64,000 bases of DNA from Emydura subglobosa (Eukaryota > Chordata > Testudines > Chelidae), in the NCBI GenBank assembly GCA_007922225.1, contig ML680053.1, positions 905,434 to 969,433 on the forward strand, in the 5' to 3' direction. Below, in pieces: positions 48,201 to 63,200 of this stretch. How positions within the stretch are numbered: the first letter of the stretch is position 1; every line of letters begins with the position of its first letter. The position numbers were made by a program, and so were the translations under genes. The notes beneath the pieces were generated by a model. It had not been told where the DNA came from, did no database searches, and was given only the letters and a program-made list of their open reading frames with translations.

Positions 48201-51200
48201 ATCAGAAACATCTGCTGCATGACCGTTTCCTTACCTGCGGAGATTAGCCAGGCTTACAAAGACGCTCGGATGAGAAAGATCATTGTCATCCAGCAACAAG
48301 ATTTCTAGAGATGGAAATCTTAAACAATCTGTGCTGCCACTGCAAATACAAAAGGGATCTCATTAATAAATCAAACAGGTGGAGGCAAGTCAAAAAACAC
48401 ATTTTTGGCTGCTACGCAAGAAACAGATATCCAGTGATTCAACCAGAAACATAAGCCTTGGACTTTTCCCAAAGAACGCATCACATTTTTAAAATACCAT
48501 TTTAAAATGGTTTATAAACAGTTAATAAATTATTAATAGCTGTTTAAGTACGTTATGGGCAAGATTGGATGTATTATAGGTGGTTCTAAGCATGTTATTG
48601 GCATGATTTAGATGCGTGAAGCATGTTTCTGGTATCGTTTAGATATGTTACAGATAGTTCTAAGCATGTTACTGGCATGATTTAGGTGTGTGCAAGATGA
48701 TTCTAAGCATGGCATTGGCAAGATTTAAATGTGTTATAGATGGTTATAACCTATTGATTCATAGGACTCTAACAATCGGTAACGATTAATTAACCATTTA
48801 ACAAAGCCTCCATTAATCATCTATTAACCCTGTATAAACTATATATATAAATGGACCCTTCATATAACTTGTGACTGTGATTCAATGGTTTGACTGTATT
48901 TGTACTGGTGTAGGGCAATTTCACACTATGAACGTGGGGGTCTGATAGCACTGGCATCTCCCAGGCATGCTGGAAGCTGCCCGACAGCAGGCAACAGTCG
49001 TTAAGAAGCAGATCCTGCTCCTATAGAAGACAATGGGAGTTTTGGCATGGGCATCAGAGGGAGCAGAATAGGCCTAAAGTCCATACACAGTCAAAATTCC
49101 CGTAGTCGGGATCAATGACTTCTGTGTCTAAGCAACGACTGAAGGCCTGATCCTGTGAAGAGCTGATCACCCTAACGCCTCTGGGGTCAACGGGAGTTGA
49201 TGGTACTTAGTACCCCTAACAATTAGGCCTTCGGGTCTGGGCTCAGTAAGGGTCCGAAACCCTTATAGGTGGGAGTCATCCTCACTCAGGAAAGAAGTCC
49301 CATTGATTTCAGCAGTGTTGTTGATGTGAGTGAGGTCTACCCACAGGAACAGAGATCTAGGAGGATTGGAATTAAATAATTACTGTCACTTACATGAAAT
49401 TCTCCCCGGATGTTTGCTCTTTAAATCCAATCCTGAATTTTTACATATTTATTCTTTGCTTATTCTTGTTATGGACAACGACGCTGACTGCTTCTCCACA
49501 GAACAGGTACAGCATGCACAATAGCAATGCACGCTTCCCTCTCACCACCCGCTAGTGTGCCTCACCCTGACTTCTGGGACACCCCTCCATGGGTGAGAGG
49601 GAAGTCAGCAGAATGGATTGATTTCAGCCACCGATTTCAATCACAGTTTAAATCAGAAGGCAGAAACCCTTGATTTAAATCACAGATTTTAATTATGTTT
49701 TCCCTGGGTACTTTTAAATATTTTCCCAAGGAACAGTTGATTCTCATTGGTTGCAATAACCATTAAAGCATGTTAATTTGATTACTTACAACTAAATATA
49801 ACCTTTGTACTACATATGATCCTTCTGTCTGCTAAGGAGCAGGACACACTACAACTGTGCATATCTCTTTAAGCAATTCTATAGTAAAAGGGCAGGGTGA
49901 CTCATTAGTATATGGAAAATAGAGTCTGTCAAACTAACTTGATATCTTTTTTTGATGAGATGACAAGTTTGGTTGGTAAAGCTAATGGTGTTAATGTAAT
50001 ATACTTAGACTTCAGTAAGGCGTTTGACTTCATACCACATGACATTTTGATTTAAACTAGCATGATATAAAATGAATATGGTACATGTTAAATGGATTAA
50101 AAACTGGATGATAGGTCTCCAAATGTATTTGTAAACAGGGCATTGTCATCAAGTGAATGTGTTTCCAGTGGAGCCCCCAGGGATCAGTACTTGGCCCTAT
50201 GCTATTTGTCGTTTTTATCAATGACATGGAAGAAAACATGAAATCATCACTGATAAAGTTTGCTGATGACACAAAAATTAGGGGACTGATAAATAATGAA
50301 GAGGATAGGTCACTGATTCAGTGCGATCTGGATCTCTTGGTAAACTGGGCACAAGCAAACAATATGCATTTTAATATGGCTAAATGCAATGTATAAAACC
50401 AGGAACAAAGACGGTTGGCCATACTTACAGGATGGGGGACTCTATCCTGGGAAGCAGTGACTCTGAAAAAGATTTGAGAGTCGTGGTGGATAATCACTGA
50501 ACCTGAGCTCCCAGTGTGACATTGTGGTCAAAAGACCTAATGCAATCCTGGGATGCACAAACAGGAGAATCTCGAGTAGGACTAGAGGTTATTTTTTCTC
50601 TGCATTTGGACTGGTGTGACTGTTGCTGGAATACTGTGTCCAGTTCTGGTGCCCATAATTCAAGCAAGGTGTTGATAAGTTGGAGAGGGTTCAGAGAAGA
50701 GCCATGAGAATGATTAAATGAAGAGAAAACATGACTTATGGCGGTAGACTCAAAGAGCTCAATATATTTAACTGAATAAAGAAAAGGTTAAGGGGGGGAC
50801 TTGATTACCTACAGGGGGAACAAATATTTAACAAGGAGCTCTCCAATCTTGCAGAGAAAGGTATAACATACTCCAGTGGCTGGAAGTTGAAGCTAGACAA
50901 ATTCAGACTGGCAATAAGATGTACATTTTTAATAGTGAGGGTAATTAACTATTTACCAAGGGTTGTGGTGGAGTCTCCATCACTGGCAATTTTTAGATCA
51001 AGATTGGATGTTTTTCTAAAGGATCTGCTCTACGAATTATTTTGGGGAAGCTTCGTGGCTTGTGTTATACAAGAGGCCAGACTAGAGGAACCCAACGATC
51101 CCTTCTGGCGTTGGAAGCTATGAATCAGAGAGGGAGGAAGGAAGCTTCAGGAGGTTCTGGGCAGGTGGGCGAGTGATGAGTGGTTTGCCGGCTGATTTCC

Positions 51201-54200
51201 CCAAACTAGAGAAGGCTGCAGGCAGCAGCAGAGGGAGTTACCTGCTGACTTCCAACCTGGAGCCAAGGACTAGATAAGCCTGAAGGCAGGGGAGTAGCAG
51301 GATGGCTTACCCACTGATATCTCCACGCTGGGAAGCAGAGGGGGTTGAAGGCTAGGGGAGCAGTGGAAGGGCCTACGTGATGGCCTTTCTGAGATGAGAG
51401 GTTAATAGAACTGGCGGAGTGATGGGTGGTCCCCTGGTGAGGATGCTGGGAAGATCAGGACTGCAACTCCAGCTGGAAGGGCTACAATACCTGTCCTGAC
51501 AAAAAGACAGGAAAGGACTGAAGATGATTATGGATGTGAAGGAAGATGACAGACTCTGGGATGTGCTGTCTCAATGTACCAGACGTTCTGGGATTTTAAG
51601 GACTAGGGGTGATAAATGGACCATGTTTTGGGACTTTTCTTACAGATTATTTGCACTGTGTTTTGGTAAGAAGCCAGTCCCAAGGAGGGGTTTTATTAGG
51701 GCTAAAGAGCCTGTTGTGGAGTCCTTAGAGGCTCAAAAGGCTAATTGGGATGGTAACCATAGCATCAGGGTGTCCAGCTACAAGGTGGCACTCAGGGGTG
51801 AGGGGGGCTAGTTATTGCCGGTTATGGAGAGAACTGCCAGGACCACTCCACACTGGAATGACATCACCAATTCACTTCACACATAAGAATACCTAGCTCT
51901 TACATAGCACTTTACAAAGAAGGCCAGGATCATTATCCCCATTAAACAGATGGAGAAACTGAGGTACAGAAAGGGACATGACTTGCTTCAAGGTCACTCA
52001 GCAGCAGAGGCAGGAATCCAGGTCGCCTGCGTCCCAATCCAGTGCTCTATCCACTAGGCCACCATGCCTTCCTCCCACAGCCAGCCAAACAGCTAGATGG
52101 TAACAACTCTAGGTAATTACCAACCTCATCTGGATTCAAACCAGAGACAAACAGATGACAGGCTCCTTTTCAGAGATGTGGAGGGCCTTTGACTTCAATA
52201 ACTTCCCAGGAGACACCCAGCAGTTCGGAGAATTGGGCCTCTTTAAGTTACAGAGGAACACGCTGACACAGGAGGAATTGCTGGAGTGCACAGATAAGAT
52301 TCTGCAACACAAAGGTTCCTGGCTTGGCCCTCTGCCTCTGCCCTAGGATGTGAGGCTGCAGCTGGGCATGCAGCGGTCAAGGAGACAGATGGGAGCAGGG
52401 CCTAGATTTCTAGGGGAGACAGCTGTTAAAAAAACCCAATACTTGGGTGTTGGGATGGATGAGAGGTTCTTCTCCCACCTTGATCAGGGGACAGGTAATG
52501 CCTTGGTCCCCATGGGGCTGAAGTCAACAGGACTGCTCACAGACTTATAGCTAAGCACGTGCTTCAGTGCTTTGCTGAACTGTATCCAGAGTGTGCAGCC
52601 CCTTGTGTGCAAGTCTTTAGTAAAAGTGGGCTCTGTCCACCCCAATCACCCATGACAGGGGGAAGGGAATATTTGGTCTGATGGGCATCTCCACCTCTTG
52701 CCAGCTGAGCTCCATTTCAGAGCTGACCGACAGAGAGAAGCCGGCAGTTCGCCCAGCTCTTCCTCAGCTAACTGACCAAGTGAGATTTTCCACAATAAAC
52801 TTGTGTACTTTTGGAATCTAACATGCTGGCCACCTCCATATCTCCCGGGGAGGGGTCCACGCTCACTCTGCCATCAGCCACAAGGCTATTTCACCGATGG
52901 CTTTTTACCCAAAAAAAACCAAACAAGTTTCAGTTTTCAAGGTAAGAAGCGACTGCTGTCAAGAGAAGTTCAATCCCTGTCCTCCCAGCCATGACATCAG
53001 CCACCCAACATTCATGTTAACAATGTAACCTGATACATGATCCTCACCTTCCCCACAATAGCATGTCTTTTAAACAGGATAGGGCCGTAGTTACATTGCA
53101 GAAAGACTGGATAACGCATAGTGAGAGTCTGTCTATATGTTCAGATCAAATGAATAATGCTTCACGATTCTCTCTCTTTCTGGACTTACTGCTCTGAGAT
53201 TGCCAGGTCAGAAGGAAGAGATCTAAGTCCATTGGCTGTTAGGTGAAGAACTTTAAGTTGAGACAAAACTCCCAACGTCCGAACATCCTCAGGAGACAAA
53301 TTATTGTAAGAAAGATCCAGTATCTAGGAGAAATGTAAAAGAAATTCCCAATGTAACAAAAAACTCTCTTACATTGGCCTCCGCTGGAATTATTGATGGT
53401 TTCCTATTTATAGAAGATAATAATAAATAATAAGAAGTAATTAATATTCAGTGAGGGTCTGATCCAGTGAGGTGATGGGGAACCTCGACTTCCAGTGACT
53501 GCAGTGGAGGTGGAGGGTGCTCAGCCTCTTTCAGCATTGAGCCCTTACTCCAACGCATCTGATACTGCTGACAACAGTCCCGGTGCAAGCAGGGAAATAG
53601 AAATTGTCAGGGAAATGACTGAAAAAAGAAGATTTGGTGAAAGAGTTTTCTAGTCATCTTTAGTGGGAATATTTTGTATAACACCTTGCACTTCTGCTGC
53701 ACTTTCTATTGGAGGATCTCAGAGCACTCTCAAAACGTCTTTGAGCATGTGGAGTGTAGGCCTAGCTTGACGTGGAAATGGAAGAGGTCTCAGGGGAACG
53801 CCAACATGCAGGAGTTCTGATTATCCTCATTTTATAGATCGAGAAACTGAGGCACAGAGAGGTTCCTCGATTTGCCCAAGGTCACCTAGCACACCTCTTC
53901 CAGAGCCAGAAATAAACCCAAAGTCTCCTTGTTCCTAAGTCCTGTGCTCTAAGGATTACACCATGTCCTTCCTCTAATCATGAACATCATACCTGGTTTA
54001 AAATAACAGCTGTAAAGAACACAGGTGTGTGGCTTTTGTTAAACACTGAAAAATGGTATAAAAATGACATTTTCCCATAAAAGTATCATAAAAATCTGTT
54101 CAATATCCCTCATTAACAGTGTCTGAATAAAAAGATGCACATAAACAGCCAGCCTGGGAATTCAAAGCAATTCTAAAGGCATCACCCTCTCATCCCACTA

Positions 54201-57200
54201 ATCGCTGATATGGGTATCATGTGTGAAATGCTAATAGTTACATTCACTCTTGTCACCAATGGAGTATATGAATCACATCTGTGTCCAAGCTGAAGAGATT
54301 CAAATCTCCTTATTCAATTCCTCATTACATTTCTGTCCACATCTTCACCTTTTCACTCAAGTTTCCTTTACAATATCCACAATGAAATTTAAATACCCTG
54401 CTAAATAATGTTAATAAGAAATGTTCAATAATAATAATAATAATATGTTACACCTTGCTATGACAATTCTAAATATGGGAGTAAAAGCTGAGTACGGTTT
54501 TCACCTTCCCTCTGATCTTACTTCCAAGTGCAGAAAGTCTCCAGCGCTGATTTTAAGATTTCTTAGTCCATTCAAGGAAAGTTCTAATTCCCTGAGTCCA
54601 GAAAACTTACGAAATGCTTCTAAATGGATAAAAAGAGAAAAAAATTGAGAGAAATGAATTGCATTGAAAGAACAATTGACATCTTGCTGTGGAATACACC
54701 AAGGTACCAAGCTGGCAGGAAAGAGTGGGACCAAGGTTTTCTGGGAGAGAAAAAAAAAAAATCAGATTTTATTTCCAATGACCATTTATAGGGTTTTGTA
54801 TTGAAATTCCAGCCTTTAAAAACAAAGAAAGGGGCCTAACAGAATGAGGGATCCAGCCCTCACTGAGAGTCGATGGGAAATGGCCATCTAACTCCTGTAT
54901 GCTGCCTTGAAAATCCCACATAAGTGAATTTAGTGTTGGTGAAAAGCACTGACTGCTAACTCCTGAGAAGTGGGTAGAACCTACCCAGCAACAGAAGGCC
55001 TGCCCCTCACATGTGTGATGAGACAGCACTTAGGACTTAACTGAGTAAGGGGGACAAAAAATAAACAGATAGGGATGAGGTGAAGGTCAAAGATATAGCA
55101 TGAGGGAACCACAAGGAGACACCAAGCACAGAACCTTGCTTAACAACCCTGGAGACCAAAGTCTCTTGTTTATACAAACATCAGGTGCATCATAAGTAGT
55201 GGCAGTGAAAGCCACACTATGCCTCAACCTTGAGCTAGAGGGACCACCTCTGTGAGTTCAGTCTCCACTGCCATTCATTCTCTGGTCTCATTTCTAATTC
55301 TAGTGATGGTTTAGTGGCATATTACGTTGTCCAATAGGAATGGGACTGAGGCCATCAAAATCATTTCATAGAAGGACCAATGAACAGCCATCAGACAGTA
55401 ACAACTTTTAGTCATTACCAACGGGGGACAGTCAAACCTGTGACCTAGATGTGAAAAATTCTCTCTCCTGTTATTTGCCGCTGGAGCTATCCAGTGCTCT
55501 TTTTTGTAACATGCTTAATGTTTATTTTCAGTATCACTTCCCAATCTTGAGCAAAACAAGCTGAAACCAAACACTGGCAGACCTGGAAGCAAACTGCTAG
55601 CATCTTTAAACAATCAAGCGTGAGAGTTTTGGTACCCAATGCATTACGAGAGTCACTGGAGTGTAGAGTGGGGGTTAACGTTGTCTTTTTGTTTGTTTTT
55701 TTGTTATGTGAAGAACTGAGACTGCAGTTTGATTTTATGGTGAGTCCTGGGAATTTGGGATGGCCTCCACATGGGTCACAACTAGGACGCCAATCCTACA
55801 ATTGATAACACATGGAGTGTCACAGGCAGTCCTCTGGGGTGCTATCAATGACTAGATTGGGACCTAAAGTGTTCAGGAACACTGGTCCACTTCCAACAAA
55901 ATAATGTCAGCCATTGCTTCTCTTCCAAACCCCTCTCCTATTGCTCATGTCAGGAGCGAATCTTGCATATCCTTAAATATGCCTGCAAATGCGACTCTCA
56001 CCGCCTCACCAACAGTGACCATGTATGGATCTGTCTCAGTTCCAGCTATGCTGCAGTCTTCATCCATGCCTCCAGGTTGCTTCTTATCTTGATGACTGCA
56101 ACTCCCTTCCCTGTAGCATCTCCAACTCCCGACATTCCCAAATGTACAGAATACTGCTTCTTCTCTTTCCACAGCAGCGACATCATCCCATCCTCAGATC
56201 ATTCTAGTGGCTCCCAATATATTTCAGGATCCAGTTCACAACGGCCATCTTTGTTTTTGAAACCCTACATGAACTCCTACCGCGCTGGGTATTTAAATTC
56301 TTCTAGTGTGCTCCTTCACAGACCCCATCCATAAACTGATCATCTTTGATCCCTCAATGATTTTGCCTGACCATCTTTGTTTTCAGTTTCCCAAAGTTTT
56401 GTCACATTTAAGGCTGTCTACGCTGCAGAGACTATATCAGCACAACTATGTTGACATAGCTATGCCAACATCGCCCCACAGTGTTGAAGCAGCCTACATC
56501 ACAGGTAGGAACACCACCTCCCCAAATTACATTAGATACGTCAACGGAAGCACTCTTCCATCGACATAACCCCCTGTGTGGACACAGTTATGTCAGCATA
56601 GCTATGCTGGTCAAGGGTGGGTTTCTTTCACACCCCTGATTGATGTAGCTATGCTGATATAACTTTGAAGTGTAGACCAAGCCTTAGTCTTCCTTTGCAT
56701 GGCCAACCATCCACATTTCAATCCTTCCTGGCCTATCCTAGACATCTCCCCATAAAGATGACCCACCATGCCCCAGTGTTTTCTTATGCTCATGCTATTG
56801 TAAAGCTAATAAAGGTTGAACAGGTACAGTGGAATGTATGAACTGCCAGAGTGAATCAGACCCAAGGTCCATTCTGTCCAATAGCCTGTCTCGGACAGTG
56901 GCTAGTGCCAGATGGTTCACAGGAAGGCATAAGAACCCCACAGTAGGCAGATGTGGGGCAATCTGTCCCCCACATTAGGTCTCATCCTGATCTCCAAGAG
57001 CAGAGACATGTACTTTAATCTTGTAGCATAAGATTTAATATCCCCTCCAAAATGTTGTTGTAATTAATTATAACAAGTCTGGAAATTCTTGATATTACTG
57101 ATGAATACTTTTGAAAGAAAATACAAACCACACCCCAACACAACACAATCTTTACAATACATGATGGCCCAATATAATTTGATTTTTTTCAAAGATGTAA

Positions 57201-60200
57201 TTCAGTTTCACATGTTTCCTGACCTCTGAGCTGGGAGTATCCTTGAACCACTGAAGGAAATATTTAGCTTAATTTTTTTATTCCTGACTGAAATTAGTTT
57301 CTTTGGTTTTCTCCAAATTAATAACTGATCAGACAGCACTAGGCTTGTGTTGGATTGAAATACACCACTCTGCAGGTGGGTCTAACAAATCTTTAAGACA
57401 AAGTCTAGCAAGCAGTGATCAGTTACTTACAAGTGGGAAGCACATCACGATGATCTCACCACAGTGGCCTCCAGCACCAGACAATTCACAGCTTCAACGT
57501 CCCTTTATTAGGCTGACTTATATATAACTTTTTGTTATCTTTTCTTATACATATGGAAATGAGAGACTAATACATATCAATTCTCCACTCCAGCCAGTAC
57601 AAGTTTTGTGCTAACTCGAACCAGTTTCTTCTAGTGCTGGTTGCTTGCATCTTCTGTTTTCCTCATAAATATGATTACATTGCATCTTTCTTACATATGT
57701 GCAACACTAAACCAGATTTTGTAATTTCTGCAATTGCTATTAAATCAGAGCAGGCTTCTTGTCAGGCCTGAATATGCTTTTGTTCTGAACACCTGGGACT
57801 CAAAAGACCTGATTTCCATTCCCTGTCCTGCCACTGGCCTGCTGGAAGGCCTTAAGTAAATCAATTTACCGCTCTGTTCTCCAGTTTCTTCATCTGTAAA
57901 ATAGGGATAATTGTACTGGCCTCCTTTGTACAACATTTTGAGAACTACTGATGAAAAACACTATGTAAGAGCTAGAGATTATTATAAGAACTGATACAAG
58001 GAAATCTACTGGATAGTGGGGAGCAATTCTACACAGAGGCGCTGTGCATTCTTTTTTAAACCTAACTGTGAGGTTCTAGCCATGAGCTCGGAGATGCTTA
58101 GATTCCCTATGTCACGCGCCTGCGTCTAAGAGATGCATCTACATTTCAGCAATGTACCTCCTTACCTAATGTCAATAGGTTTTCTGTAGCATTGATATAT
58201 GCAACAGAATCAAACTGCTCAAAGTCATCTTCTTTAGCCTGAAAGAAGAGAAAGAAAAACAAGTGTTCCTGCCCATTTTGAAATAGCTGGGTCTTTTTTT
58301 GTCACAACTTCTAAGCTGTAGCACTTCCCAGTATTTGTTTCCCACTTTGTCATACTGTGTATTCTGAAAATAGGCAGCAAAGTCTCTGAGGGTCTGTCAT
58401 CACTGCAGAGTTAACTTGGGTGATCAGTTGCTCCAGTCCCCTATGGCTTACCCAGGAACCCCACTTTAGCCCCTCACAGGACCCCTCACCTCTCTAACCT
58501 CAGCATCAGCACCCCACCTTCATAAAAGGACTAGTGACCTTTTCCCCCCTTCTTTCCCCTTCCCCTCTTTGTTTTCTTGGGGTGATCAGATGGCTTAGAC
58601 CATCACCCCCATTTAGGGGAGCCTGCCACAGAAAATCTGCAAGTGGCGAGAGCCAGTGGGACAGATCGGAGAGCCAGGCCCAATCTGATGAAACAGGAGC
58701 CACTGCTGCAGGGTGAGTACAGGGCAAGCTCACTCTCCAACATCATACCTACCCCCTGACTCCCCAGGGCTTCCCCTCCACACTGGACTGGGATAGAGAC
58801 AGCAAATCCCCATACCCTGCCATCCACACACACTCAGCTTCCCTACTCCCAAGAATATTTTCACCAGCCATCTATACACAGGAGCCGCCACTACAGTACG
58901 CCTAGTATACTTATTTAATACTTACTATGGCAACATGTATATTATGTGTTATGGGTATTTAAGAAATATTTAATAAGCCAGATGTTTTTTGCACTAAAGC
59001 TATTTACTGGGTCACCACAGGCCATCAAGGTTTACAGATGGGTCTTGTCCACAAAAATGTTGAGAATCACTGAGCTACACTACAAGTGCGTGGTTGTCTG
59101 GCCTGGTTGTGGCAGGGAAGTAAAGTCTGCATTCTCACACGTTTTTTGCCTGCAGCATGGCCACTCACGAGCTAACATAGTGAATCACTCCCCAAATTTG
59201 AGGTGATTTGTCACATTTCTTTTTGAGAGTATCTCATACTTACTGAGATCAGATTTTTGTCGCTTATATCCACAGAGCACAGATCTGAAGGGATCTTCAC
59301 ACAGTGGAGCTTAATCTGGGAAAACAAACCAAAGGGTTAGCCCAGCAGCCTCGCTAGACAATTCCACATTCAATAGTTCAGTATCTGGAAAAATAAAAGC
59401 TCAGGAACAACCAGGACAAGGAATAAAATGGGTTTATTATCTCGATTATGCCTTAGGGACGAGTGATTCTGCTTTCACTTCTACAGGAGCTACACCAATG
59501 TAAAATCACCCATGGACATATGCTGAAGTGCCAGGTCTACAAGGTATGTGGCTGCATGCTCCAAAAGGAAAAACCGTACAGAGATGCGGGATTCCCAGTT
59601 CTTGACTGCCTGACAACATCTGACAGGTTACGTGCTATCGCTGTGCAGGAGAGCAGGAACCATGTGCTGGTGAGCGATCAGTCCCACACCAGCCGGGTTC
59701 GGTTGTATCGGGAAGGAACCAACAGCAATTTTGGGCAAAGGCAGGAGGTGCTGCCACTTCCCACCACCTCAGCACAGCAGCAGTCCCCTCTGCTCGCTAT
59801 CAACACTCCTTCCTGGCGGGGGCCTGGGTGAGCCAGGCTACAGTAGCCGGGTATGCAGGTCCCTCCATGTTTGGGGCCTTGAATGCAGGGCAGAGCGCAC
59901 GGACAGAAGCATACAGTGAGAGGTGAGATGCACCCCCGCCAGATCCTGCTGCATGTGCACGCACATACTGCGCAGGCACCTTGAGCCTGAGTCCCTGGTG
60001 GCAGCAGCTCCCAGCCTCATTTCCCTCTCAACGCGCCGACTGAAGCAGCTCCCAGCGCTGGTAACCGAGCCAGGGCTGGCCTTGCAGGTGGGCACTGTGG
60101 TCAAGAGGTAAGGCGTTGGGCAGGCCTGGGGTGCGAGGCCATGAAAAGGAGCTCTGGGCAATGGGTGGTGGGGGAGGAGGTAGCAGGGGCCTAGGGGGAT

Positions 60201-63200
60201 GGGTGGGAGTCCTGGGGAGACAGCAGGGTCTGGGGTGCCAAAACACAAGTTTGCCCATGGAGCTATTTTCCCTAAGGCTGGCTCTGAGCCCTGCCCCTCC
60301 TTCACCTGCGAGGGAAAGTCCAGAGAGAACCCTGTGTTTCAGGGCAAAGGAAGGGTAACAGCAGAGCCAATACAAATTGTGCGGAACATCAGAGTGTATT
60401 CTTTCACCAGTTATTCTCCTAGCCAGCGTGGGAAGAGTCAAAATAAATCACAATAGCTTCATGACACTTTGTGTTGCCTGTTTACAAACAATCCAGTTCT
60501 CTTTGCCAATAATGAAGGATGATGGATGCTAATGTTCAGGTCTTCTGCTCTGAAGAACAAACACTCTGAAGCCTTTTGTCCCCCTTCTGCCTATCATCCA
60601 TGATACTGAAACTAAGGCCTTGTCTGTACATGGATTAACTCCATGTGTGGACATCTTAATGTGGAACAAATGCCTTGTTCCTGTTTAGCTTAATCCACTT
60701 GGGTTAAGATAAACATATATTCTTGGAAACATCTTATTGCATCTCATCCCTATACCATATATGGAAGTCTTGAGTTATGGTTTATGATTCAGCCTTCCAC
60801 GTAATAACGGGACAAAACAGAGCTGAAGCAAGACATCACTCAAAGGTCCATGGCAAAATAATGCACTTTTTAGTAAAATTTTACAGAACAATGGCTTTTA
60901 GTTGGAGCATTTGTTAATATGCTGCATCATGCACTTCCACACTCATTCATTTACACTCCAGGCAGGACAATATCTGCAGCCTTTATGCTGATGTTTCACT
61001 TTGGATGCAAAATGCTGTCCTAAAGACATGCACTGCTTTCCTTACTGCCTCCTGTTCTCAATGATTCATGTATCCTCTGGCAACGTTCCTGGATGCAGGG
61101 GACAATTTCAATAGCCAGCTCAGTAAAGATGAAGCAGTGCTCCCTGAAGAGACAGAAAGAAGAATAGAAGAGAAAAGGAATGGATGATAAGATTGACAGA
61201 ACCATAGCAAGAGATGAGGAATGTCAATAGGGGTAGGTGGGAATGGTGACAACGATTTTTAGAGTAGGAAATTAAGAGGTTCAAGAGGAGAGGGGTTCAG
61301 ATGAGCATCGCAATATTGAATTATGCACAGGAATATTCCTTTGCTAACAAACATTAAACAGTTTATTCCTTGTTAGTTCTGTGTTGTATTAATGGGTTTA
61401 TAAAATTCTTAATGAAGGCTGGTCTATATTGGCAGTTTGTGTGTGGCAAGCTGAGGTGTAAATCGACAGCGCAGTAGCCTGCCCCACACTAACCGGCTGT
61501 GTGGACCCATAGTGCACTTTGATAGACTCTGTTTCTAAGCAGTTAGTGCACTGTAGATACATCCCAACTTACCGCACATTAACTCTCTGTATAGACAAGT
61601 GATTTTCAATAACAATTAGATTTTAAAATGGAACAAAAAGACTTTGGTGTATTTTGCTGTGGGAGGGTCATAGTTTGCGGTAACAAGATAAAAACTATTT
61701 TTGCAGTAATCATTTGTCTTGCTGTTTGAACCCAGTGAGTTGCTATTTCTTCAAAGTTTGAGGTTACATGTTTACGAAGCACAAAGTTTGTATCGCATCC
61801 TGTAAAATCATTAAAGGTTAAGACTTTGCAAACTTGCTGGATTGTCATTTCTTTCTGCCAGTGAGCAATGAATATCATGAGCTGTCCCTGTCTGCTTGGT
61901 TCTGCAGAAAGCCCTAACACTTCTCTGCAGCTGAAAAGCATAGGTGTTTTCCCTCTGTTCCTGTATGTCTGCACTGGTCTTATAAAGGGCTCTAAAAGAA
62001 GACATGTCTGATCAGCTGGCAATGATTGCTAATATGTGGGGATCATGTATCACTGTATAGGTTTGGTATTTGTAGCCAATTGGCTACAGAAATGTAATAA
62101 ACTAATTTCTTAAAGCTATTAACATGCTTTCTGGATGGTGACAACAACTCAGGCCTTAACGCCATATAGTGTATATGAAGTTAGGAGGGAATGTGTGTGA
62201 CCATAGAGCTTTGTGCGAGACCATCATTCATGCTATTTTGGTTGAAAATCTGAGCACCAGATGTAACCTTTAGAATAGCCTCAGCTAACTGGGAGGGAGA
62301 GCAGGGATTAAGAAGTCAGAGTGCTTCTGAAGGGAAGGGGGAGTAGAGAAGAGGGTGTTGTGACTGAGATAGCAGAGTAGGAAACTTCCCTGTGGAACAA
62401 CTAGCATATAGGCTGGGGGAAGCTGACATGTGGGAAAGGAGTTAGCAGGCATGTGTTGGTTGGGAGGGGCGGGAAGCTGGGAAGAAGGCCAGAAGGGATC
62501 AGGTCACTTGCTGAATAGGGACGTAGGGAATGGCATTGGGTCAATTTTCCATGCATAAATTAGCATCTGTCTTGATTTTTGGTCAAATGGTTTCTGCAGC
62601 ACTTCCAATAGTAGAGAGTTCTAAATTTTATTTATTATTCGTACTGCAGCAGCGCCAGGACCTCACTGTGCTGGACAGAACAAAGAACCAGTCCCTAACC
62701 CCAAAAGTTTACAATCTAAGTAATATTTGATCCATGTCTGTATGCACTGTCACAGAAATGAAATTACCTATTGAGTGCAAGAGGCAGCCAAGCAGACCAC
62801 CTCTGAACAATAGGGATAGCAGAGAAACTTGGCTATAGATACAGGGGCAAGTCCCTAACTCTTCCAAAAATTGCCACCTGGTCCATGCAGAAGGAAGAGA
62901 ACCTCAGCTTTTAATGTGTCACCTGTGTGACCCACACAGCCTGAATGGTATAGACACCAGGATAAAAGAATGAGTTGACCCCAATGCTAATGGAGCTGGT
63001 GGTAACAAGACCACCAAGGTATTTCATACCAGTTGCTTAGACTTGCCCTCCCAAGACTGTTGTGACACTTACTCAGTTAGCTGGGAAAGCACTTTGAGAG
63101 CAAGAGATGAAAAGTACTATGTAACTGTGAAGGATAATTTCAAGTATTTTGCCTCATCATTCAGATAGGTTTGCACTCACCAAAAATGGCCCATCTAGGA

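Noticed and set aside
59838..60441. Two overlapping long open frames (155 and 137 codons) on the - strand
   Set aside because: The region is GC-rich, which lengthens random frames. The proteins are Pro/Ser-rich with no known motif, and the XRRA1 phases need no exon here.
61020..61205. A - strand frame after a CTCTTCAG acceptor-like site ([20 protein letters not shown])
   Set aside because: It ends in a stop and joining it to XRRA1 would break the reading frame between exons 1 and 2. It may be repeat-derived.
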